Part shown: positions 1 to 10,826 of the stretch, piece by piece
Position numbering within the stretch: the first letter of the stretch is position 1
How the letters are laid out: every line of letters starts with the position of its first letter
NCBI GenBank assembly: GCA_030062745.1
Contig: CP099842.1
Span: forward strand, 21,733,822-21,797,821
DNA length: 64,000 bases
Origin: Capitulum mitella
Taxonomy: Eukaryota; Arthropoda; Thecostraca; Pollicipedomorpha; Pollicipedidae
Direction of reading: 5' to 3'
The notes under the pieces: model-generated
The model's database searches: none
What the model saw: the letters and a program-made list of their open reading frames with translations, nothing else
What the model was told of the DNA's origin: nothing
Program-made: the position numbers and the translations under genes

Positions 1-2070
1 AGCACGGCTCTCCATGCATTTAGGCGCACCGTTGTCGTATGAGACATAAACCCAGTCTAAAGCGTCACTAGATTTGCAATTTACGGTGCGGAAAACCTGA
101 TAAGACCTAAGACGAATTCTTTGTAACTCACCGAGACCAAGGCAGTGATTTTGGTCCACCGCAGGCCCGAGTTAGTCCTTTGTGCGGCGGCGGGTGCCGC
201 CAGTCCCACAACGTCGCTCCCCGGCCGACGGACCGGCGCCACCCTCCTCCAGACCTCCTCAGCCCTGTCGATAGACCCTCAGCGCGCGGAACGGCCCAAT
301 TTGGCGTTCCCTACCGCGAGACGGCGACGGCCGTGGAAAGGGACCTACCTTCTGGCAGAGACCGGTGAGATCTTTGTGTCAGCGTGGGCCCTCGCCACGC
401 TTCTGTCGCGCGAGCTTTGTCTGGGGCAACCCCTCGCTCATACGCTGGCGAGGGGCCAGTTTGTTTTCTCGACTCGCGGTCAATGCGCCGACCTTCCGTG
501 CCACTGCTGGTCGTGGACTGACCCCTCCAACGTGTGACCGGACGGACTTTCGGTCCTGAGTCCGGAGTCCCGGTCAGACTGGATGATCCGGTCCTGCCGG
601 GCGCCGCCGCCGCCGCCGCCGCCGACCGGCTCAGGTGGCTGCGGGCCGTGGGCGGGCTCGCGCGCGCCCGCCGCCGGCCGATCGACACGGCGCGGCCCGG
701 GCCGGGCAGGCGCGCGCGCCGCCGCCGGCCGCCGCCTCCATCCGTCAGCAGCCGGCGGGCGCCGCTCAGCCGTCCCTCCCCGGCTGTAATGATTACCGAT
801 GGCCACCGGCGGCGCTCGGCCGGCGTTGCCGGTCGCGCGTGCCGCCGCCCGCCGCCGGTCGACACCCGATCGGGCCGGCGTCCCGCTCCGCCGCGCCGGG
901 CTCGATCCGGCAGCTCCGGGCCGGCGCCGGGCCCGTCCGCCGGCGATCCGGCCGCTCTAGCCGATCGGCAGTCGGGCCGGTCCGAGTCGTTAAAGTGTCG
1001 GGTGTGTTTTACACACTGAGAGAAAGCTGCCCTGAACGGGCGCGTGATCGGGTTGCGGGGCGCATCAGAGGCCGAGAGGCGAACGTTCTCGGGCATCAGA
1101 GTAGCACCTGAAGGGGAGACCACGTCACAGTGGACTGACGACGACGGGACGTATCAGTGACTGAAATGCAGTCATGAAGTCCTGAGCGGCTTCAAAACTG
1201 TACCACTTGAAGCCCATTTTAGCCAAATATTGCTGATCCGTATTATTTATGAAGCTCTGTGGTACTGGTGAGGTTATGGCATGTAACATGGGAATGGGGC
1301 TTTTAAATGATTATCTTCAGTGCCTGACTCACCGATTTGATAATTTCACCTAAAAGGGGTCAACAGTTCCGCCTAAAGCAGACCGGTAAAAAGAATAAAA
1401 AGGGTATTTAGCTCACCACAGAATATTCTGTTCAAATGCCTATGTCGTCGTCATCGTAAATTTTGTGCTCTGGTAGATTTGGGCTGGCCAGACAACTGAA
1501 CAGTTTGACGCCCTCGTGCACAAACTTGTCCGCCACGCGCACTGGCGTCTGCTTTTCGGCAACTCAGGAGAAATCGCAAAACTTGGCCAGTCTCGGCCGG
1601 CCACGAACTCCAACCTTGCTCAGTTCCGGCCTCGGCACGAGCTCTAACCAGGCCTCCACGGGCGTTATCTCCCGTTGCGGGCGCCGGTTGGCCGTGGTCC
1701 GTCAGATTTCCAACAGGCGGCCAGTGGGCCCGCGTCGAATTGCCGCAGGCGGCTCTCTGAAGTGTGTCAGATATTCAGAGAGATGATGAGCTGTCCCCAA
1801 ATAGCCGGCGGATTATAATGAACCATCTCTCGGCAGTGTGTGAGGCTCAAGGGTTAATGCTCCTGTCGAAGTGTCAGTTACCCTGTTTGTTCTTCTGTGC
1901 AGAAGGAGGCGGACTGCAGCTTCGTACGGCTTCCCGTGTCGATAGCTGTTGACTGCCACCCCAGGGCCGACAATCGGCTCCAGCGCCGCCAGTCTCTTGT
2001 CCGCGGGCCCTGACGCCCTGTCGACGAGCGACACCAGAACTCTCGCCGCTCACCGCTGCGCCCTTTCCAG
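1..2070. other. Upstream flank / 5' intron of the rapsyn gene
   Basis: No exon can be supported here. Positions 540-960 are very rich in G, C and CpG with short CCG/GCC runs and could be a CpG-island-like promoter, but no TATA box or initiator is convincing. The first TPR of rapsyn (about 60 residues in vertebrate proteins) is not encoded here in any recognisable form, so its exon probably lies left of the window. The last bases before 2071 form a polypyrimidine tract and CAG acceptor. The frame is open from an ATG at 1949 into the exon, leaving an alternative start possible. Confidence 0.5.
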
Positions 2071-2578
2071 AGAGCTCGTGGAGCTGGCCTTCCAGCAGCT
2101 GGACATCGCCAACAGCATGGAGGACAACGTGCTGCGGGCCGAGGCCTACCTGAACCTGGCGCGAGGCAACGAGCGGATGGGGAGCCTGGACAGCGCGCTG
2201 CAGTACTGCCGGCACTCGCTCTACAGCCAGTGCGACCAGTCGCGCACCACTGGCCAGGTGCACCTCTGCCTGGGCAACATCTACGTCACCTACTCCAACT
2301 TCAGCAAGGCCATCGAGCACTACGAGCTGGCGCTCAAGGTGGCGCGCAGCATCCGTGACGTCGGCCTCGAACTGCTCATTTACGTCGGCATGGGCCAGGT
2401 GTTCAACATCCTCAAGGACTACAGCAAGGGCCTGCAGCTGGTGGCCAAGGCCTTCGAGCTCTCCAAGAGTTTCCAGATCTGCGACCTGAACATGCGCCAC
2501 CAGCGGCTGGCGCTGCTGCACCTGGTCACGCCGCTGCGCAAGCTGGGCCGGATGTCGGAGGCCTACGAGTGCTGCCAG
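2071..2578 (+). CDS. RAPSN: Rapsyn exon A: TPR repeats
   Basis: This exon codes for 169 residues of consecutive TPR helices. The acceptor is a CCCTTTCCAG tract ending at 2070, leaving one base to complete a split codon, so a coding exon upstream is expected. The donor GT is at 2579 after ...YECCQ, in phase 0. Motifs such as LGNIYVTYSNFSKAIEHYE and LKDYSKGLQLVAKAFELS show the TPR pattern (W/L/G/Y..A...Y/F..A). The start at 2071 follows the alignment with vertebrate rapsyn. An ATG at 1949 is open in the same frame but precedes the strong acceptor. Confidence 0.9.
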
Positions 2579-5500
2579 GTCAGGAGCCCCGCTGGCCGCC
2601 GGCGCCTGCGCCGACAGGGTGACGGAAGGGAGATGGCACCGCGCCGCCTTCTTTTGGCTAATCAAGCCGCGAGAGATAGAGAAGGAGAGGGGAGCGAGAG
2701 AGAGAGAGGGGGTTGGGAAATGTATCTTTACTCTTGGGACATTTTGCTGGGTGCCACGGTGTTAAATGCCCGGCCAAAGATGTGTAAAGGGTTTTTGTTT
2801 TGTTTTTTGTTTCTTTTGTGGGGGTGCCCCCGTAGAGCCCGGCCCCTCCTCAGTAATTTCGGACTTCTAATATTAGGTCCGTGGTCGAAATTAGCACTCC
2901 CCCCAATCATTTTTTGCAAAGCTCCGCCCCTGGTCAAGAGGAAGAGAGCCTCCTACGACTGGCGAAAGCGAAATTCGTTCGGCTGCCCCCCCCCCCCCGG
3001 AACATGATTGTTGTGTCCCCTTCATTGGGCGCAATAGTTTGAAAGATATTTCATACATTCGTGGCGTCTGTTATACCTCATCAAAAGGCTGTATTCTGTG
3101 GTGGTTTAAATTCGCGGTTTTATGGCACACGAGTCTCAGTGGGTAGCGCGATAGCATGCCATCAGAAACGCAAACTGGCCGTTTTCATTTACAGAAAGTG
3201 AAATCGTGAAGTTGTGCAAAGTGATTCATCAAACACCACACAGACTAAAATCGCGCTTTGTAGAGGACATCGCCCGAACTTCTCGTCGGACGCGTCCACC
3301 ATCTCCTGGATGGTAGACTGTGCCGTCAGCACTGCTATTTTGCGGTACAGCTTTACATTGCAGGCCCGGTGCTGGGGCGGTGCGGCGATTTCTCGGACTA
3401 TTCTGGGAGGAATTTTCAAAGTTTTGCTTCTTATCCCTTATTTATCTTAGTCTTTTTTCAGCAGAAAACTATCTACTGCTGATTTGTTCCAATTAATCAA
3501 TCTGTGCTTTACCCTAGCTGCGTGCGTAACGCAAAAACAAAGTTCCCGAAAGTTTGCGGATAATGGCTATTTTTCAAGCTCGGTATGAGCAGACTGCTGA
3601 GATAATTATAGCGGCTGCTAACGACGAAAGTTCACTCTGAGCAGAATTAACAAACTTTTATTAGAACGGGCCACAAACGGAAAGATCGGCATGCAGCAGC
3701 TGCAGCCGAGTTCCTAAAGCTATTTACGCTCACAGTATAGACGACAGAATACTTTGTACCACTGACACGTTGGCATTCTACTAGACCAAGCTCGGAGTGA
3801 TCAGGATCGAGGCAAAACTGGTACCGTCCCAAACTACCGAAAGGAGGGGTCACCTGGTCCGGTGGTGTAGGTGGAGTAGGGTCACCTAGTCTGGTAATCA
3901 GGCATGGGGATGGGTCACCTGGTCCGGTGGTAAAGCCGACGAAGGGTCACCTGGTCCGGTCGTGAGGCAGAGGGAGGGATCACCTGGTCCCGGGCTCCAG
4001 GTCGCTTGATCCGGCAGTATAGCAGGGTGAGACCAATCGGTCCAGCGGCCGTTGGGTGGTTCGTGCTACAGGTCGCCTAGTCCGGTGACGGGATGAGGGG
4101 TAAGGTGACTTTCCTGTGGCCGGGGACGGACGCCACCCAGTCCGCGGCACAGGTCACCTGGTGCAGTGACGGGGTGAGGGGTCGCCCGGTCCGGGACACA
4201 GGTCACCTGGTGCGGTGACGGGGTGCGGGGTCGCCCGGTCCGGGGCACAGGTGAGCCGGTGTGGCGGCCCGGCCGCCGGCCGCCGCGCCGTGACGCCAGC
4301 ACGTCTCGGCGGCGGGCGGCGGCCATGCAATATGCAGTCCCGGGACGGCGGCCGCCGAGAGCGGCGCCGGCGACTCGGCCGGGTCGCGCCGCCGCCGCCG
4401 CCGGCCGGCATCTCAATGGCCGACCAATGAGATGCTGTCAGCCCTGCGGTTGACCGGAGCCGGCCCGTGGCGCCCGCTGGTCGAGTGGGGCTTTCCGAGG
4501 TCAGTGGCGCGACGCGCGGCTGGAGTGAGCACGCCCGGCGGGAGGCAGCAATAAACGAACCTGTGCGGCCGCGTGGCTGGTGATTCGAGTGTGAAGGAGC
4601 TCTGGCAATTTTAGCACCTGGCGAGGGCAACTGCATGATTGATGCCCAGGCGAAAACTTACCCGCCTCACCGATTCCATACGGTGCTACCGAGGTAGAAT
4701 TCCCTGGTTAAAGATCAGAACGTTGCTTGATTGATAGTTTTATCGCTCTCTATGAACGCTCTCAGAACAGTTTGACCAAGATGTGTTTCAGGGCATAGGT
4801 GACTGCTCCGTCTGACTTTGTCACCGACACTGCCCGACAACTCTGTCTGGTATTGTGGCCATGTTGTCTGAATGATCTGTCTAGTGTCGTCAGGGCATTG
4901 TCTAACCTCTTTGTTCTATGCTGACAGGGTTTGTTTTACATTGTCCTTCCACTATGTCTGACGCTTTTACGACACTGATCCCGGCCTGACGATGTGAAGA
5001 CGCTGTCCAATTACCACCCTGTCTCGCGCCGCCACGTCACTGTTTGATCTGTCTGTCCGGTGACGTGAGGACGGTGCCTGACTACTTTGTCTGGCGCCGT
5101 CACGGCAATGTCTGATCTCTCCGTTCGGTGTTGTTAGGACGTTGTCTGATCTGCCTGGTGCTGTCAGGATATCGCCTGATGTCTCTGTCTGGTGATGTGA
5201 AGACACTGCCTGACTTCTTTGTCTGGTATTGTAATTGTTGTCTATATATTAATATACTAATAATAAATATTGTCAGGACGATGTGTGATCTGTCTGGCGT
5301 TGTCGAGACACCGTCTGATCTTTCTGTCCGGTGATATAAAGACATTGCCTGACTACTCTGTCTTATGTTGTCAGGCCATTGTCTTATCTCTCTGTCTGGC
5401 CTTGTCAGGACGTTGTCTGATCTGTCTGGTATTGTCGAGACACAGTCTGATCTTTCTGTCTGGTGATGTGTCTGATGTTGTCAGGACACCGACCTCTCTG

Positions 5501-8500
5501 TCTGGTGCGGTCAGCACGTTGTCTGATCCGTCTGGTGTTGTCAACGCACCGTCTGATCTCTCTGTCCGGTGATGTGAGGACCCTTTCTGACTGTTCTGTC
5601 TGGCGTCGTCACGACACTGCCTGATCTTACTGTCCTGTTTTTTTTTCTCAGGACGCGCTGCGCATGGCACTGGAGGCCGGCGATCGGCCGCTGAATGCCA
5701 GAGGACTGTGCGCCATGGGCGACATTCTGCGTCAGAAAAGCGATGGACAGGTAAACAGGGGGTGGTGGCGACAGTGACCACCACACCTCCTCGCCAGGTA
5801 CATTACGCGGAGTCGTGACAGCTTCCGTAATGAGTCAGAATTAGCGAAACACGTGCACTTGCGGATGGAGCGCAAGGTGACACAACGGGTTTGTCAAATA
5901 AACAGATGACATGTCTTTGGGTTTTTTGTTGCATGTTTTTTTCGAGACGATGGATTTCGCAGATTTATGTCTGTGGCAAAGGAAAGACGTAACACACTTT
6001 TAAATGCAGGAACTGTCAACGCACGACTCAGGTTCATACCAGGCACTGTAACCATGCTGCTAGTTTCAGTTCTGTTGTCTGCCCGAAACACGCATGGAAT
6101 GTCACACACTGTCATCATTAGCGGGCCCAAACAAGACAGGTTTTGATGATGTACGCCACTCTCGCCTGTAGATTTTTGGTATGGCAGGAAGCTGTATTTA
6201 CCCTGTTCTGTCTCCCCTCGCAAAAACATATTTTTCCATCCCTAATTCTGGCAAACCCGGAACAACGTCCAGCCCAGTCTGAGCGCATAGGCGCCGTGAC
6301 GAGTCGGCTGACGACTCTGTGCCACCTTTCCAGCGGGCCTACCGGCGCTACGAGGCCGCGCTGCAGATGCTCACCGACATGGAGGACGCGTTCGGCCGCG
6401 TCCTGGCGCTGGACGGCATGGCCAAGTCCATCAGCCTGCTCTGCCGCCAGAAGAAGGTCTGCGACTGCAAACCGCTGGAGGCCTACACCAGGCTTCTCGA
6501 CGCCGTCACCAACTGCGGCAGCAAGGTGGGTCGACAGGGGGGGGGGGCGGCTCAGGCACTGCGTGCCGTCAGCAAGCACAGCAGCAACGCAGGTCGGACT
6601 ATGGCAAGGCAACAGGATCAGGAGGCCGTACGTTGTATTTCTCGTTTGCCTGTGAAACAAATTTCCTTGCGAATATTTTGGTGCGAGATCGGTTGGAAGA
6701 ATAAGGAAGAAAAAAACGGACCACGATACCTCTTCTGCAAGTAGAGTTCAAATGGTGATCCCATCAAAAAACGTCCATTTGTGAACCGACAATGTCGTGC
6801 AGGCAACATTGGCAACGATCATGGCGTTTCCGTCTACTTCTTCCCAGCCCAACCTCGGAAATTTCCCCAAACATCCCGTAGCGAACGTAAGACGCCAAAA
6901 TAAAGTGAACTTAAGTCGCAACAACATACGATGATGGTCCAGCCAGTTTTCATTGGAAACCTTTTACCACATGCGGAAAATAGCAAAAAGCGGAACTACG
7001 TGCCGTGTAGTTAAACCTAGTTTAAGGTTTTTTGTCGCAATTCTTCATCCACTGGGTGAAGAAAAAAGTCCACAGTCGAAACGTTAATCCAGAAATGTTG
7101 AACACGTTGAACCCCACTCTCGGAGGTTTCATTTCATTTGAAGTTCAGTGAACATATTCTGGGAATGGCTTAGTCGTGATTCTGAAGAATAGCTTGAAAC
7201 CTGTTCATTGCATTTTTCATTGAAAGTAAAAACACTTATGACAGAAAGAATGTAATGTATCGACATAGAGGGAAATTTACCTTACGGTCAGACAACAAAG
7301 ACCTGACGAGCGGTGGTCAACACCCATCCAATCTAACACCACCACCAGTCTTACACCAATACCAAGTTGCCAGTGGTGACGTAGTGGCAGCTGCTGATGT
7401 TTAGCACGACTGGTGACGACAGAGATGGCTTGACTGGTGACAACTCAGATTGCATGTTTAATGATCCCCAGCAAACTGGACTACCCATACCACCCTATAC
7501 GCAAACATCTTATCAGACTGGCACAAATAACGGCATGTGATAAAACTCATACTGCATTTGATTTTTGACCTCGCGTTATCGCGCTCGGTCATGAAATCAA
7601 GCGATCACCTCGGTTTTAGAGAATGATTTAACCCAGCCCAAGCGTCATATTAAAGAACCAAAAGACTTCAAAGCGCGCACAGGCTCGCTGTCCAGTTCAC
7701 AGTCAGTAAAGATGTCGGGTTTGGAAAAGTCCGCCAATGTTTCGAACATTGGGTAATTGATGATAGCGCCGGGTTGTCTGCATCGACGATGAATGGGGGG
7801 AGGGGAGAGCAGTGCTTGATGCATTGTAACACCGTTTGTTATTTAGAACCCGCATATGCATTTCGCCAACCACCAATCTGCGCTTTATTCGATTCTGTAT
7901 CATATTCCGAAATTAAAAAACTGAATGGTGTTTGAATGGTGTTTTTGTAGTGCCTGCAGCATGTAGTGCATTCTTTATGCGAAATAATTGTTCTGAGTGC
8001 ATTCAAATCGTAATCTTGTAATCTCGCACTGTTTTGCGAGTAAAACTTTGATTAGAATGGAGGTCTGCTTGGTGGTGTGGCGAGTGATTCAGTGGCCATG
8101 TGGTGGCTGAGGTCCTCGTCTGGTTTCCTTTGTTGTCCCTTTCCAGTCAAGTAAGGCCTGTTGGAGGTTTTGCGAACTGTGTGGCCTTTGTGCAAGCTGT
8201 GTTCCCTGATTCTAGATTCAACGGTGTGCACGGCTGTGCCTGCCTGTAGCTGGGTCGTTTGATCTACATGGTCTTGGCCCGGGCCAGCTGATCTTTGTCT
8301 AGGCTATCCAGTACCGGCAGTCACTGGTCGTGTGGAGTTTCGTTAACAGTGATCGACAGTCACTGACTGTTTGGGTTCATTTCTACACGGCGTCAACAGC
8401 GGATCATGGCTCATGCAGCGCACAGGCCCGAGGGTGACCTCTAGATCAATGGAGACTTCAACAGAAAGATAAACTCCCCAGGTGACCTCCATATACCAAC

Positions 8501-10734
8501 GGCCGAACGCTGTAAGCTCTGAGGTCGGGTTCCTCAAAACGGCATACCAAAATTCCTTAAGCATGCCTCCCTCGGGGTCGGTCTGATCGGGTCGGATTCA
8601 TCAAGGATCCATTTGGGGAAACCCAATTCCGCCTGATGATTCCACCCCGGCCTTTGTTCAAGTGCCACCGGCAAATTACGAGGACGGGAGGGGCCCTTGT
8701 GAAATGGGAGCTCTCAGCAAATCCCGCCGGGACGGCTCGGACGTTCTCGCACTGTGTTAGCCGTACATCAGGCTGAGGAACGGCCGTCTACACGGACGGC
8801 CCCGCTATCTCACACAGCTCGCGCGGCGCCGACCACGCGCCCTGCCGCCGCCGGAAGCCGCGACGCGGCCCCACGAATCAAGCAGATTGGACAGCGGCTG
8901 AGATCACACCGGACGTGTTGAGGCCAACTTTGCCAGCTCGTCCGACTCGGCCTGTGCGCCGCGCGCCGGAGAAGTTGTCCCGCTTTACCGAGTCACGTCT
9001 GGCTCAGGAGAGGTCGCAACGCGGACTAACCGAATAAGAAATCAGGCCCGTCCCGTTGTGCAGAGTAGCTGGCGGCTTCCAGCATAACAACAGCGAGCGC
9101 TGCAGCTGAGACGGGGGGCGGTCTTCGCCGCAGACAGTCGAGCTTCGATCGGGTAGATGAGATCACGTTGTCGAAGGTAAGCTGCTCGTTATCAGCCACA
9201 TGGAACGAAAGGACGGCCCAAGCTTGTCGTGAAGGGTCATTCTCGTAGGAAAACATTGTCTGAATGCGTGGAACTAACTCTTTGTGACGGTAGCAGCTGC
9301 ATCCTGGCGCTTGTGTAAAATCTGCAAAAGTTAATCTTTCGGAACCAAGTAGGGCCAAAGCACATGAGCGCATCTAACGCTGGAAATTTTTGCTAGTACC
9401 TGCGACGTTTTTGACACTGGCAAAACAGTTCGTGGAGAAGTGCAGCCGTGACTGGCCTGGTCCGATCCAGTGAGCGGCTGGCCCGTGGACCGGCGGCGGG
9501 CGGATGGCCGGTTGCTGATCCTCTGATTTGAGTTACCGCTAAGCGATCCACAGCGACGATCGCCGGGCTCGAGCGGATCCTCCGCGCAGAGCCGCCGCGG
9601 AGCGTGCCCTGATCCGACTGCGGAGCGAGCGGCCTCTGATTGAGCAGACTCACGGGACCGGCGGCCGGAGGCACCACGGCGCCGACTCGTGACTCACCAT
9701 GGAGGCGACATAGCGCCGGCTGCTGGCCGTCATAAGCCTGGGCAAAACTTGACTGACGTCACCCATATGCTCATCCAAGAGAACGTAGCCTTGGTTCCGC
9801 CATTTAAGCCCTCACAAAAGATGTGCACACCTCGAATTCGTTCGAAATATCCACCGAGGCGGCTAGCCGAAGTCGTTTCGGATGAAATTATGGGTGAGAA
9901 AACTAGGAATGCTTTATTGTCCGGAATGCTGATTAGAACGGCCCGCTGAAGCTCCCTAATTTATGCATTTGGACTGAAACGAGAGCAATTTGGCGATAAT
10001 AGGCCAGATTTCGCCGCTGCTAAAAGGGCCGGCGACGACTTAACCAGCCGACGGACGAACGTTTCTCGGCGCCCCTCCATTGCCAGCCGCCACTGCACCA
10101 TCAACTGCAGCCACCGCCGCAGCTTGCACCGCCGCTGATGCATCACTTACTGGCGCATCACTTGATAAAACGCAGAGCTTTCTTCGCAGTTGATGATAAA
10201 AGTATTATCGTTATAATGGTGTTATTTATTATTATTCATTTGCTGCCCTCGAGCAATGTTTCTTTCATTTTCTCTTCGTTTCATGACCCAAAAAGCATTG
10301 GGTATTTCCACAGTAAACGAACCGCGATGCAAAAATGTAACATTAAACATAGTCCGTTGGTTTACCTTTTCAAAGAAGATGATTAGTAACTGAATGCATA
10401 TCATATGCTTGACACATAAAAAGAGATGACCCACGTTGTTTCCACCTCTCAAGGTCCGATGCATTTTTGTTGATGGGCTGGTGAAATTCGCTGTCTCAAA
10501 TTGCCCGTGGAATTTCACCAGGTTTCATCAGGGGAGATGACGTTGTATTGCTGGGCTTTAAAGTGTCCCCATTCGTCGCGAGATCCGTTACATAACTTAC
10601 CCTGGTCCGATGGCTGTTGCAACATGGAGTCGGACAATACGCCGGACCATCCGCAGCGCTGTGTGCGACCTTTTCCGACCACATCTCGTGGCTGACATTG
10701 CAGCTGCTCGTGGACTCTCTCTCTCTCTCCCTCC

Positions 10735-10826
<92 letters not shown>

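Larger units (their letters stand above)
2579..5651 (+). other. Rapsyn intron with two minisatellites
   Basis: This 3.07-kb intron holds a short GA-rich run at about 2690-2712, a run of 13 C at 2986-2998, a GGTCACCTGGTCCGG minisatellite at 3845-4255, a CpG-rich block at 4255-4500 and a TCTGTCTGGTGTTGTCAGG-type array at 4790-5640 that runs up to the next acceptor. No coding sequence is seen. Confidence 0.7.

Noticed and set aside
311..1123. 270-codon - strand frame near the left edge
   Set aside because: Same GC-driven pattern; frames on both strands are open and low-complexity.
7627..7633. A further TTAACCC end of an inverted-repeat element
   Set aside because: No GGGTTAA partner or inverted end within several kilobases.
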